From NCBI GenBank assembly GCA_964626405.1, contig CAZVFE010000004.1:1-48871 (forward strand): 48,871 nucleotides of DNA, read 5' to 3'. Below, piece after piece: positions 14,761-23,561 of the stretch. The notes beneath the pieces were generated by a model. It ran no database searches. It had not been told where the DNA came from and saw only the letters and a list, made by a program, of their open reading frames with translations. Source of the DNA: CAZVFE01 sp964626405. GTDB taxonomy: Bacteria > Bacteroidota > Bacteroidia > Cytophagales > Spirosomataceae. The position numbers and the translations under genes were made by a program. Every line of letters starts with the position of its first letter. The stretch's first letter is position 1.

Positions 14761-17420
14761 AATTAGAGAAGTTAAATCGTGTTAAAAATATTCTTCAAAC
14801 AATCCTTTTTTTGGGCTTGTTTCTGACTTATTTTACCCCTCAAGCCCAGTTATTGGGCAAGCGTTTTTCACAATCCGCTTCCACTGAAATTAATGAGTTT
14901 GAATGGGCCAATCCTAGAGAATATACCATCAAAGAAATTACCGTTTCAGGCTCGGAATTCTATGATGGTAATTCAATGATTAATATTTCTGGTTTACGAG
15001 TTGGTGATGAAATAAAATTACCCGGAGAATCTCTTGGAGGAGCAATTCGTAAAATCATGAACCAAGGAATTTTAGAGGATGTAAAAATTTATGCTACTAA
15101 AAAAATTGGAAATGATATTTGGTTAGAAATTAGATTGAAGGAAAGACCTAGGCTTTATTCTTTAAAATATGAAGGAATTAGAAAAGGGGAGGGGGAATCA
15201 ATATCAGATAAGGTAAAAACCTATAAAGGAAAAATTATTACAGAAACTTTAAAGAAAAATGTAAGCCTTACGGTTGCTCGCCATTTCCAAGATAAAGGAT
15301 ATCTCAATGTAAAGGTTGAACCCATAGTAAAAGTTGATTCCAATATGGGAAATAACGCCATTATGACCATGAAGGTAGATAAAGGGGTAAAAGTTAAAAT
15401 TCAACATTTAGTGGTAAATGGAACAGAAAATGCTAAAATCAATAAATTAGTTCACAGAAAATTAAAAAATACCAAGCAAATTTTTCCTGGTAGATTTTTT
15501 AAAACTTCAAAATTCGTAGATAAGAAATTTAAGGAAGATAAGGAGACCCTTTTGGAGGCAATGAACAAATTGGGTTATCGAAATTTCCAATTATTGAGCG
15601 ACTCAGTTGAAAAATTAAATGATAAAAGAATCAACCTTTATCTAAATGTTGTTCAAGGAAAAAAATTCTATTATCGTAGTATTAATTTTGAAGGTAATTT
15701 TATTTATCCTGATTCAACTTTAAAGGAGGTTTTAGGAATTGAAAAAGGAGATGTATATAATACTGAAGAATTAGGAAAAAGGTTAGAAGGAAATCCGGGC
15801 GACGATTTAAGTTCTGTCTATATGGATAATGGTTATTTATTCTACAATGCCCAACCCATCGAAGCACAGGTAGTTCAAGACTCTATTGATTTAGTAATTC
15901 GTATCAATGAAGGAAAACAAGCAACCATTAATCGAATTATTTTAAATGGAAACACCAAAACATCAGATAAAGTTGTTTTAAGAGAAATTCGTACACTACC
16001 AGGACAAAAATTTAATAAATCTTTAATTATTAGAACGGTAAGAGAATTATCTCAAATCGGTTATTTTGATCCAGAAAAAATTGATCCAAAGCCACAACCT
16101 CAGGCAGATGGTACGGTAGACATCGTTTATAATGTAGTTGAAAAATCATCTGACCAAATTGAATTATCTGGTGGATGGGGAGGTTATATTGGATTTATTG
16201 GAACCTTAGGAGTTACTTTCAATAATTTTTCTTTGAAATCTCTTATGGACGTCAAAAATCTAAAAGGTTTACCTTCGGGTGATGGCCAAAAACTTTCCAT
16301 TCGTTTCCAAGCGAACGGAAAATCATATCAAAATTATAGTTTAGTATTTACAGAACCATGGTTAGGTGGCAAGAAGCCAAATTCCTTCTCCGTTTCATTG
16401 AATAAATCTGTTTCCTATCCATACCAATTCTCTAGAAATCAGGCTCTTTCTAATCCATATGGTGGTTACGGAGGTTATGGAGGATATGGTGGTTATGGCG
16501 GATTAGGTGGATATGGTGGATATGGAGGCTATGGTGGTTTTGGAGGTCTTGGCGGATTCGGAGGAGTTCCATCCTTCCCAGATTCCCTAATGAATGCACA
16601 CTTTAATACCTCTACTATCTCAATAAGTTTAGGAAAAAGATTGAAATGGCCAGATGATTATTTCTCTCTAAGTAATTCATTATCCTTTACAAGATATGAT
16701 GTCTTACGATATCTAACATTTGCCTTCCCAGAAGGAATTTCGAATACCTTCGCCTTTGTTTCTAATTTTTCAAGAAATAGTTTAGATAATCCGACCTTTA
16801 CACGGGCAGGATCATCTTTTTCACTTACTGCATCTATTACACCTCCATTTTCACTATGGGGAATTGGTGGAAAATCCAAATTTATTGAATATCATAAGTG
16901 GATGTTTGATGCAAGTTGGTTTAGTCCTTTAGCAGGTAAATTTGTTATTCATACCAGAGCTCATTTAGGTTTCCTTGGTTCCTACGGAAATAGGCCGGTA
17001 ACTACTTTTGAAAGATTTGACTTAGGAGGTTCTGGAATGGTTCAAGGTTTTACCTTTAATAGAGATATCGTAGGTCTGAGAGGTTATGCAGATCGTTCAA
17101 TTGGCCCTTCTGGTAATTACGGACTTGGTGGGGTCGCCTACAATAAATTCGTATTGGAAGTACGTTATCCAATATCATTGAATCCATCTGCAACTATTTT
17201 CGGTTTAGCTTTTGCTGAAGGTGGAAATAATTTTTCCAATATCAAAGATTATAATCCTTTTAAATTATATCGTTCAGCGGGAATTGGAGCAAGAATTTTC
17301 ATGCCAGCATTTGGTTTAATTGGAATCGATTATGGATTTGGATTTGATAAACCACAGCCAGGTGCAAGTGGTTTTGGACGTCAAGCATTTACATTCTCAT
17401 TAGGACAACAATTAAGATAA
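14757..17420 (+). CDS. bamA: BamA outer-membrane protein assembly factor
   Basis: BamA inserts beta-barrel proteins into the outer membrane. The 887-residue product has a signal sequence ending near QAQ. Five POTRA-like repeats follow, roughly residues 50-465; IKEITVSGSEFYDGN opens the first and INRIILNGNTKTSDKVV opens the last. A 16-strand-type barrel occupies the C-terminal half, with FTEPWLGGKKP after an early strand and VGLRGYADRSIGP in the place of the conserved VRGF loop motif. It ends in a barrel-like FSLGQQLR. A Gly-Tyr-rich run (residues about 568-602) interrupts an early strand pair and probably forms a surface loop. It overlaps uppS by four bases and is followed by two Skp-like chaperone genes. 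Confidence 0.95.
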   Translation: MKLEKLNRVKNILQTILFLGLFLTYFTPQAQLLGKRFSQSASTEINEFEWANPREYTIKEITVSGSEFYDGNSMINISGLRVGDEIKLPGESLGGAIRKIMNQGILEDVKIYATKKIGNDIWLEIRLKERPRLYSLKYEGIRKGEGESISDKVKTYKGKIITETLKKNVSLTVARHFQDKGYLNVKVEPIVKVDSNMGNNAIMTMKVDKGVKVKIQHLVVNGTENAKINKLVHRKLKNTKQIFPGRFFKTSKFVDKKFKEDKETLLEAMNKLGYRNFQLLSDSVEKLNDKRINLYLNVVQGKKFYYRSINFEGNFIYPDSTLKEVLGIEKGDVYNTEELGKRLEGNPGDDLSSVYMDNGYLFYNAQPIEAQVVQDSIDLVIRINEGKQATINRIILNGNTKTSDKVVLREIRTLPGQKFNKSLIIRTVRELSQIGYFDPEKIDPKPQPQADGTVDIVYNVVEKSSDQIELSGGWGGYIGFIGTLGVTFNNFSLKSLMDVKNLKGLPSGDGQKLSIRFQANGKSYQNYSLVFTEPWLGGKKPNSFSVSLNKSVSYPYQFSRNQALSNPYGGYGGYGGYGGYGGLGGYGGYGGYGGFGGLGGFGGVPSFPDSLMNAHFNTSTISISLGKRLKWPDDYFSLSNSLSFTRYDVLRYLTFAFPEGISNTFAFVSNFSRNSLDNPTFTRAGSSFSLTASITPPFSLWGIGGKSKFIEYHKWMFDASWFSPLAGKFVIHTRAHLGFLGSYGNRPVTTFERFDLGGSGMVQGFTFNRDIVGLRGYADRSIGPSGNYGLGGVAYNKFVLEVRYPISLNPSATIFGLAFAEGGNNFSNIKDYNPFKLYRSAGIGARIFMPAFGLIGIDYGFGFDKPQPGASGFGRQAFTFSLGQQLR
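16455..16566 (+). repeat. GGY/GGL/GGF-coding repeat inside bamA
   Basis: About a dozen degenerate GGA/GGT-TAT units encode Gly-Gly followed by Tyr, Leu or Phe in the fourth or so strand connection of the BamA barrel. The units vary at third positions, so the repeat is not a freshly expanded perfect microsatellite. Confidence 0.85.
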
Positions 17421-17426
17421 TTAAGC

Positions 17427-17978
17427 ATGAAAACCATTAAATTAATCTTAATTTTATTTCTTTTTTTTAATGGTTTTAGTCTGTTTGCCCAAAAATTTGG
17501 ATATATTGATTCTGAATTTATTACAAGTAAAATTCCTGAATATCAGGAAATACTAAAAAACCTAGATTCTTTGACTAAAGAGTCTATTCAGGAAGTAAAC
17601 CAAATGAAATCAGATTTGCTAAAGTTGCAAAATGATTATAAATTAGACGAAGTACTTTTAACTGAAAATTTAAAACAAGAAAGATTAAAAGAAATTAATC
17701 AAAAGTCCAACGAAATTGTTAAATTTGAAACCTCCACTTTTGGAGAGAATGGTACTTTGTTTTTGGCAAGACAAAACGCTTTAAAACCAATATTAGATGA
17801 ATTGTCCTCTGCTGTTGAAAAAGTGGTGAAAGAAAAGAAATTGGATTTTTTATTTGATAAATCCTCCGATGGAATGATGATGATTTATTCAAATCCTATT
17901 CATGATTATTCTGATTTCGTTTTAGAAGAATTGGGATTTGAACCAGATTTGAATATTAAAGAAGTAAATAATAACTAA
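17427..17978 (+). CDS. OmpH/Skp-like periplasmic chaperone (first copy)
   Basis: The product has a signal peptide ending at LFAQ, then KFGYIDSEFITSKIPEY, the typical Skp/OmpH N-terminal strand and helix. A long charged coiled-coil follows (about residues 45-125). The C-terminal VEKVVKEKKLDFLFDKSS closes the small body domain. The Skp family holds unfolded outer-membrane proteins in the periplasm and delivers them to BamA. The 183-residue length and the place six bases behind bamA fit. It is shorter in the coil and less Gln-rich than the next copy, so the two may have different clients. Confidence 0.88.
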   Translation: MKTIKLILILFLFFNGFSLFAQKFGYIDSEFITSKIPEYQEILKNLDSLTKESIQEVNQMKSDLLKLQNDYKLDEVLLTENLKQERLKEINQKSNEIVKFETSTFGENGTLFLARQNALKPILDELSSAVEKVVKEKKLDFLFDKSSDGMMMIYSNPIHDYSDFVLEELGFEPDLNIKEVNNN

Positions 17979-18014
17979 AATAAATAATTGAAATTAAATT
18001 TAAATTAAATACAA

Positions 18015-18563
18015 ATGAAAAACAGATTCTTTTTGGCCCTAACCCTACTTTTTGGCTTAGCGGCAATGCCTACACAAGCTCAAGTAAAAATTGGTTTTAT
18101 TAATGCAGATTACATTCTTGGACAAATGCCGGAATCAAAGCAAGTTGAAGAGGAGTTAAAATCTACTCAAAACCAATACCAAGAACTTTATCAAACAAAA
18201 GTAAAGCAGTTTCAAGACAAATTAGCACAATATGAAGGTTTACCTCAAAATACTTCTGATGTAATTAAACAAGATTATGAGAAGGAATTACAAACTATGC
18301 AACAAGGGATTCAAGAATTCCAACAAACTTCTCAATCTTCTCTTCAAAAGAAACAAGCTCAATTACTTCAGCCTTTATTAGAGAAAATTGAATCTACGAT
18401 GCATGCAGTAGCAAAGGAAAATGCTTATACTTATGTATTTAATTACGATGCTGGTTTAGGTACTGCTCCAATTTTATTACATTATCCAGATAATGCTAAT
18501 ATCTCTGATTTAGTATTGAAAAAATTAGGAATTACTCCTCCAGCTGCTCCAGCTACGAAATAA
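18015..18563 (+). CDS. OmpH/Skp-like periplasmic chaperone (second copy)
   Basis: The 182-residue product has a cleavable signal (ending PTQAQ), then VKIGFINADYILGQMPES, as in Skp/OmpH. A very Gln-rich coiled coil follows (residues about 50-125), then the closing strand YTYVFNYDAG. It ends in a Pro/Ala tail (PPAAPATK). It is a paralogue of the preceding gene, 36 bases away, and completes the bamA operon. A strong hairpin terminator follows 17 bases after the stop. The function in periplasmic chaperoning of barrel proteins is by family. Confidence 0.9.
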   Translation: MKNRFFLALTLLFGLAAMPTQAQVKIGFINADYILGQMPESKQVEEELKSTQNQYQELYQTKVKQFQDKLAQYEGLPQNTSDVIKQDYEKELQTMQQGIQEFQQTSQSSLQKKQAQLLQPLLEKIESTMHAVAKENAYTYVFNYDAGLGTAPILLHYPDNANISDLVLKKLGITPPAAPATK

Positions 18564-18580
18564 TTCTAATTCGAATAATA

Positions 18581-18617
18581 AAAAAAGGATTAATATTAAT
18601 TATTAATCCTTTTTTTT
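18581..18617. terminator. Bidirectional terminator between the bamA operon and lspA
   Basis: AAAAAAGGATTAATA (18581-18595) and TATTAATCCTTTTTT (18601-18615) form a perfect 15-bp stem with a five-base loop, with A-run and T-run flanks. It can end both the rightward chaperone transcript and the leftward lspA transcript. Confidence 0.9.
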
Positions 18618-18636
18618 GTTTCTGAATTTTCAAAGG

Positions 18637-19218
18637 TTAATCGATCTTAAAATATTTCTTTTGAAATATAATTAAATTAACTACTCCGCAAAATATCGCT
18701 GCATCAGCAAAATTAAAAATTGGAGTAGAATAATATGTCCCTCCAAGAAAAGGTAACCATTCTGGTAAATATCCTTGGTAAAAATCAAAGAAAAACATAT
18801 CAATAACTTGTCCATGAAACCAAGGACTAATCGCGTCATAGGGAGAATTATTTAAAAATACGCCATAGAAAATAGAATCTACTAAATTTCCGATTGCTCC
18901 CCCTAATATTAAGGCAATACTTATAATTAAGCCTTTGCTCGATCCCTTTTTTGTAAAATGAAATAGACCATAACCAATAAAACCAACTGCGATAATTCGA
19001 AATATAGTAAGAATTAATTTTCCATATTCAACCCCAAATTGCATACCAAAGGCCATTCCTTGGTTTAATGTATAATGAAGTTTGAAAAAATCTCCTATTA
19101 TGGAAATTTCACCCATGAAACCAGGTTGCATGAAAAAATGGACAGATAATTTTATGATTTGATCAATTAGGATAATTCCCAATGCTAAGCCAAAATAGGG
19201 TAAACTCTTTTTAAACAT
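18637..19218 (-). CDS. lspA: Lipoprotein signal peptidase (signal peptidase II)
   Basis: LspA is the inner-membrane aspartyl protease that removes signal peptides from diacylglyceryl-modified lipoproteins. Four hydrophobic segments are visible. The two catalytic aspartates lie in GGAIGNLVDS (Asp114) and FNFADAAIF (Asp172), with the conserved VIDMF between them. LHYTLNQGMAFGM is the family's N-x-G-x-A-F motif. The length of 193 residues is slightly above that of E. coli. Its start lies inside the 3' end of the proline dehydrogenase gene (8-base overlap), so the two are co-transcribed. Confidence 0.95.
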   Translation of the reverse strand: MFKKSLPYFGLALGIILIDQIIKLSVHFFMQPGFMGEISIIGDFFKLHYTLNQGMAFGMQFGVEYGKLILTIFRIIAVGFIGYGLFHFTKKGSSKGLIISIALILGGAIGNLVDSIFYGVFLNNSPYDAISPWFHGQVIDMFFFDFYQGYLPEWLPFLGGTYYSTPIFNFADAAIFCGVVNLIIFQKKYFKID

Positions 19219-20386
19219 TTTCTAATCTTCTCTTAATTTCATTTTTTAATAAGGTATATTCCCTCGAACTTTGTCCACTTATCGATTTGTTTTCTTCTGC
19301 CCTTCTAAATAAATAAGGCATTACAGAATTGATTGGGCCAAATGGAACATATTTTGCTACGTTAAAGCCTTTATCTGCCAAAATAAAGGAAATATTATCA
19401 GACATTCCTAATAATTGGGCAAAATAAATGTTAGGATGATTCCTAGGAATTTCTTTTTCCTCAATAAATTGGACCATTTTTGAACAACTCGTTTCATTAT
19501 GCGTACCAATGCAAATGGATACTCTTGAAACATATTTTAAACATAAATCAATTGCATTATTAAAACTCCTATCAGTAGCTTCCTTTGTTTTATGAATTGG
19601 ATCAGCAAAATTCTCTTCATGTGACCTTAACCTTTCCTTTTCCATATAGGCCCCTCGAACTAGTTTTACTCCTAGATAAAATTTCTCCTTAATCGCCTTT
19701 TTAATTATCTTTTCCAAATTATCATACATGTCTACCCGATACATCTGATAAGTATTATAAATAATAGGTTTTTTCAAATTGTATTTGTACATCATTTCAT
19801 AGGCAAGAGCATCAATGCTGTCTTGTATCCAGGATTCTTCTGCATCAATGAAAATTCTTACGTCATTTTTATAGGCAGTTTCACAAATTTCAATTAATAA
19901 ACGTTTAGAATTTTCGAAATTGGATTTATTGTTCTCTGATAAGCCATTTTCTGTTTGATATTCCTCTAAAACCTCCGTCTTGAAAATTCCTGAAATTTTA
20001 AATACCGTAAAGGGTATACCATCCTCATTCTTAGCCTTTTCTATGGTTTTTAAAATTTCATTTTTCGTTAAAATAAAAGATTTCTCATTTTCCTCTCCTT
20101 CCACGGAATAATCCAAAATTGTACCTATTTTAGATTTTTTTAAACTATCTATAGTGGGTTGACATTCCTCAATTGTTTCACCACCACAAAATTGTTTGAA
20201 AATGGTAGATTTTATTAATTTTTTAATAGGAAAATGAATATAAATGAACAATTTGATAAAAAAAGTTCCTAACTTTACAAACCAATTTTGATTCATGATC
20301 GCAAATATCAAATAGGACCTTCGGATTTCCGAATCAGATTTCGTTCTAAATGCTGTTTTTGTATCGTTGAATGAAATGTTTTTCAT
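19211..20386 (-). CDS. Proline dehydrogenase (stand-alone, FAD-dependent)
   Basis: This enzyme oxidises L-proline to pyrroline-5-carboxylate and feeds electrons to the quinone pool. The family TIM-barrel motifs are present: TILDYSVEGEE, YNTYQMYRVDM, GVKLVRGAYMEKER, CIGTHNETS and QLLGMSDNISF, with RRAEENKSISGQS near the C-terminus. It is the short mono-functional form, without a fused P5C dehydrogenase. I start at ATG 20386 (MKNISFNDTKTAF), matching the N-terminus I recall for Bacteroidota homologues. ATG 20401 five codons upstream is equally possible. It shares an mRNA with lspA. The link between proline catabolism and lipoprotein maturation looks like chance packing. Confidence 0.9.
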   Translation of the reverse strand: MKNISFNDTKTAFRTKSDSEIRRSYLIFAIMNQNWFVKLGTFFIKLFIYIHFPIKKLIKSTIFKQFCGGETIEECQPTIDSLKKSKIGTILDYSVEGEENEKSFILTKNEILKTIEKAKNEDGIPFTVFKISGIFKTEVLEEYQTENGLSENNKSNFENSKRLLIEICETAYKNDVRIFIDAEESWIQDSIDALAYEMMYKYNLKKPIIYNTYQMYRVDMYDNLEKIIKKAIKEKFYLGVKLVRGAYMEKERLRSHEENFADPIHKTKEATDRSFNNAIDLCLKYVSRVSICIGTHNETSCSKMVQFIEEKEIPRNHPNIYFAQLLGMSDNISFILADKGFNVAKYVPFGPINSVMPYLFRRAEENKSISGQSSREYTLLKNEIKRRLENV

Positions 20387-20418
20387 CGTTTGATGATTCA
20401 TTTTTTTTAAACCGAATG

Positions 20419-20426
20419 CAAATATA
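20419..20426 (-). promoter_or_regulatory. -7 promoter box of the proline dehydrogenase-lspA transcript
   Basis: The minus strand reads TATATTTG, matching TAnnTTTG, 17 bases before ATG 20401 and 32 before ATG 20386. No matching box was found for the divergent DAHP synthase gene. Confidence 0.6.
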
Positions 20427-20491
20427 AAGGTTTAAAAATGATTTAGTTAAAAAAAATAAAGTTTTAAAAGGGGTAAAGCCCAACAATTATT

Positions 20492-21586
20492 ATGAATGCC
20501 AATTTAGATATCGTGAAGATGCAAGACTGGATTAACACTAATGGAAATCCATTAATTATTGCAGGTCCTTGCTCAGCAGAGACAGAAGAACAAGTTCTTG
20601 AGACCGCTAGAAGAATTAAAGCGGAGGGCTATGCCCATGTGATGAGAGCTGGAGTATGGAAACCAAGAACGCGTCCTGGTTCATTTGAAGGAATGGGAGA
20701 GCCTGCCCTTAAATGGTTAGTTGAAGCGAAGAAAGAAACAGGAATTCCAACTGCAGTAGAAGTTGCAACTCCTGAACATATTGAATTGGCTTTAAAATAT
20801 GGAGTAGATATTTTATGGATTGGTGCTCGTACAACCGTAAATCCATTCAATGTGCAAGAAATTGCAGATGCTTTAAAAGGTGTTGATGTTCCAGTATTGG
20901 TAAAAAATCCTGTTAATCCTGATTTAGCATTATGGGTTGGAGCACTTGAAAGACTTCAAAATTCTGGTATCAAGAAATTAGGTGCCATTCACAGAGGTTT
21001 CTCCAATGCACAAGAAACAAAATACAGAAATTCACCGATGTGGTCAATTGCTGTAGAAATGAAAAGATTATTCCCAGACCTTCCAATGATTGGTGATCCA
21101 TCTCATATGGCTGGAAAGAGAGCATATTTGAAAGAATTATCTCAGCGTATTTTAGATTTAAATTATGACGGTATGATTATTGAATCACACCGTGATCCGG
21201 ATGCGGCTTGGTCTGATGCTGCACAGCAATTAACACCAGAGGATTTAGGTTTAATGTTGAAGGATTTAGAAATTAGAAAATCTGAATATGGTTCTGATTT
21301 CCAAAATGAATTAGTTTCTCTTCGTGAGAAAATTGATAATATCGACCGTGAATTATTAGAAGTTCTTGCAGCAAGAATGGCAGTAGTAGAGCGTCTTGGA
21401 GAATACAAGCGTGATAATAATGTTGCCGTTTTACAATTAGACCGTTGGAAAGAAGTTCATGCTGATAGAGCAAACCAAGCAAAAGGATTAAACTTATATC
21501 CTGAATTTGTAGAAGAACTATTCAAATTGGTTCACTTGGAATCAATTAGAAAACAAACTGAAGTAATGAATTCACAGCCAGCTTAA
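20492..21586 (+). CDS. Bifunctional DAHP synthase (class I beta) / chorismate mutase (AroQ type)
   Basis: The N-terminal roughly 260 residues are a DAHP synthase of the KDO8P-synthase-like I-beta type: IIAGPCSAETEEQV, MRAGVWKPRTRPGSFEGMG, VKNPVNPDLALW, GAIHRGFSN and DPSHMAGKR. The C-terminal roughly 90 residues (LVSLREKIDNIDRELLEVLA to HLESIRKQ) are an all-helical AroQ chorismate mutase. The fusion combines the first shikimate-pathway step with the first step towards Phe/Tyr, and in related proteins the mutase end acts as the feedback sensor. The length of 364 residues fits. Two bases separate its stop from gltX. aroB, the next pathway step, lies about 2 kb away on the opposite strand. Confidence 0.93.
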   Translation: MNANLDIVKMQDWINTNGNPLIIAGPCSAETEEQVLETARRIKAEGYAHVMRAGVWKPRTRPGSFEGMGEPALKWLVEAKKETGIPTAVEVATPEHIELALKYGVDILWIGARTTVNPFNVQEIADALKGVDVPVLVKNPVNPDLALWVGALERLQNSGIKKLGAIHRGFSNAQETKYRNSPMWSIAVEMKRLFPDLPMIGDPSHMAGKRAYLKELSQRILDLNYDGMIIESHRDPDAAWSDAAQQLTPEDLGLMLKDLEIRKSEYGSDFQNELVSLREKIDNIDRELLEVLAARMAVVERLGEYKRDNNVAVLQLDRWKEVHADRANQAKGLNLYPEFVEELFKLVHLESIRKQTEVMNSQPA

Positions 21587-21588
21587 GC

Positions 21589-23091
21589 ATGTCTGAAAAA
21601 ATTAGAGTTCGTTTTGCTCCAAGTCCTACCGGACCCTTGCATATAGGTGGAGTAAGAACTGCACTTTACAATTACTTATTCGCTAAAAAACACCAGGGTA
21701 CCTTCATTCTTAGAATTGAAGATACTGACCAAACAAGGTTTGTGCCTGGTGCAGAAGAATACATCCTTGATTCCCTTAAATGGTTAGGCATTCAGCCAGA
21801 TGAGGGAGTTGGGGTTGGTGGTTCTTTTGCGCCTTATAGACAAAGTGAGCGAAAAGAAATTTATCAAAAATATACCCAAGATTTAATTAATAGTGGTAAA
21901 GCATATTATGCTTTTGATACTGCAGAGGAATTAGATGCTCAAAGAAAAATCTATGAGTCCAAAGGTGGTGCCTTTCAATATAATGCACTTACTCGCCTTA
22001 AGATGCGCAATTCCCTTTCTCTTTCACCTGCACAGGTTAAAGAATTAATAGAATCTGGTAATCCCTATGTTATCCGTTTAAATGTTCCCGCTAAAGGAGA
22101 AGTTCGCTTTCAGGATTTAATTCGTGATTGGGTTCATGTTCATAATTCTGCCATTGATGATAAGGTTTTAATGAAATCCGATGGGATGCCTACCTATCAT
22201 CTAGCAAATATTGTGGATGACCATTTAATGGGAATTACCCATGTAATTCGGGGTGAGGAATGGTTACCCTCAGCACCTTTGCATATTTTATTATATAAGG
22301 CATTTGGATGGGAAGCTCCACAATTTGCCCACCTTCCTTTATTGTTGAAGCCAGAGGGGAATGGAAAGCTTTCAAAAAGAGATGCTGATTTAGGTGGATT
22401 TCCTGTATTTCCTTTAGAATGGAAAGACCCAGCTAATGGTTCAATTTCTAAAGGCTTTAGAGAAGAAGGTTATCTGGTTCCAGCTACTCTAAACTTTTTG
22501 GCCTTTTTGGGTTGGAATCCAGGAAATGAACAAGAATTATTTAGCTTAGAAGAATTAGTAAAATCTTTTTCAATTGAAAGAGTTTCAAAGGCAGGAGCAA
22601 AATTTGATGTTGCTAAAGCTAATTGGTTCAATCAAGAATATCTAAAAAAGGAAGACCCTGTAAAATTAGCCCAAGAAATTCTTCCAAACCTTGATTCAAA
22701 AATTGCAGTAGAATTAGTAAAATTAGTTTTAGATCGAATTACTTTTCCATCTGAAATTAAAAGCTTTGCAGAAAACTTTTTTACCGCTCCGCATGAATAC
22801 GATCAATCAATAATCGATTCTAAATGGAATGAAGATTCCCAAAAAGCGTTTTCTATTTTAGATCAATTATTTGAAATTCCATTCGAAATTTGGGATGAAA
22901 ATTCCATTCACGACAATATTTTTCATAAATTAGACGAAAACGGAATTAAAATGGGAAAAGTTATGCAATTATTACGTGTAGCTATGACAGGCACAAAAGC
23001 CGGCCCAGATTTAATGATTTCATTGAAACTTTGGGGACAATCTGAGGTTTCTGCCAGATTAAAAAAGGCAATTCACTTTTTTTCAAAATAA
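21589..23091 (+). CDS. gltX: Glutamyl-tRNA synthetase
   Basis: GltX charges tRNA-Glu with glutamate. The class I signature is at residues 18-21 (HIGG in place of HIGH), in PSPTGPLHIGGVRTALYNY. The KMSKS-type motif is KLSKR at residues 260-264. IRGEEWLPSAPLHILLY and the C-terminal anticodon-binding helical domain are present, and the length of 500 residues is normal. Whether it also mischarges tRNA-Gln is not readable from this sequence. The nearby gatC makes that an interesting possibility. The ATG follows the DAHP synthase stop by two bases. Confidence 0.96.
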   Translation: MSEKIRVRFAPSPTGPLHIGGVRTALYNYLFAKKHQGTFILRIEDTDQTRFVPGAEEYILDSLKWLGIQPDEGVGVGGSFAPYRQSERKEIYQKYTQDLINSGKAYYAFDTAEELDAQRKIYESKGGAFQYNALTRLKMRNSLSLSPAQVKELIESGNPYVIRLNVPAKGEVRFQDLIRDWVHVHNSAIDDKVLMKSDGMPTYHLANIVDDHLMGITHVIRGEEWLPSAPLHILLYKAFGWEAPQFAHLPLLLKPEGNGKLSKRDADLGGFPVFPLEWKDPANGSISKGFREEGYLVPATLNFLAFLGWNPGNEQELFSLEELVKSFSIERVSKAGAKFDVAKANWFNQEYLKKEDPVKLAQEILPNLDSKIAVELVKLVLDRITFPSEIKSFAENFFTAPHEYDQSIIDSKWNEDSQKAFSILDQLFEIPFEIWDENSIHDNIFHKLDENGIKMGKVMQLLRVAMTGTKAGPDLMISLKLWGQSEVSARLKKAIHFFSK

Positions 23092-23092
23092 A

Positions 23093-23278
23093 ATGGCAAA
23101 AAAAGCATCAAATAATAAAAAGCCTGTAGTACATCCCGATTTAGAAGGATTGGATTTTATTATTGATTCTTATGGAAAAATAAGTCCTACCATTGATCGT
23201 GATAAAATTCATGAATTTTTGAATAGAGAAATGCCAAATGATAAAAAATTAAATGATTCTAAAAATGAAAATAAGTAA
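23093..23278 (+). CDS. Small conserved-looking protein of unknown function
   Basis: The 61-residue product begins one base after the gltX stop and overlaps gatC by 14 bases, so it is a real member of this operon. It has a Lys-rich N-terminus (MAKKASNNKKP), a central HPDLEGLDFIIDSYGKI, then DRDKIHEFLNREMP and a hydrophilic tail. There is no signal peptide, membrane segment or cysteine. I recall similar short proteins with an H-x-D/E-L-E-G-D/F motif in Bacteroidota but know no function. Its setting suggests a link to translation, which is only an inference. Confidence 0.7.
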   Translation: MAKKASNNKKPVVHPDLEGLDFIIDSYGKISPTIDRDKIHEFLNREMPNDKKLNDSKNENK

Positions 23279-23552
23279 GGAGGAAGTAGAAAAAATTGCC
23301 CATCTTGCCCGTCTTCATTTGCCAGAAAATGAAGTAGAAGAATATCAAGATTCTCTATCAAAAGTATTAGTATGGATGGAATCTCTGAATGCAGTTGATA
23401 CAGACCAGGTCGAGCCGCTTCGACATATTTCTCGCATTGAAAACAATTTAAGAGAAGATAAATCTTTTATTTCTTTAGATAAATCAAAGGCACTTTCTCT
23501 TGGGCCAGATACCAATGAGGATTATTTTAAAGTACCACAGGTAAAAGAATAA
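23265..23552 (+). CDS. gatC: Asp/Glu-tRNA amidotransferase subunit C
   Basis: GatC is the small scaffold subunit of GatCAB, which converts Glu-tRNA-Gln or Asp-tRNA-Asn to the amidated form. The protein reads MKISKEEVEKIAHLARLHLP, then a helical middle with WMESLNAVDTDQVEPLRH, the strongly conserved family core, and ends in DYFKVPQVKE. I chose ATG 23265 (95 residues) over ATG 23253 because family members begin directly at the helical M-x-I-S/T motif. gatA and gatB are not in the window. Confidence 0.93.
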   Translation: MKISKEEVEKIAHLARLHLPENEVEEYQDSLSKVLVWMESLNAVDTDQVEPLRHISRIENNLREDKSFISLDKSKALSLGPDTNEDYFKVPQVKE

Positions 23553-23561
23553 GGTTTTTTA

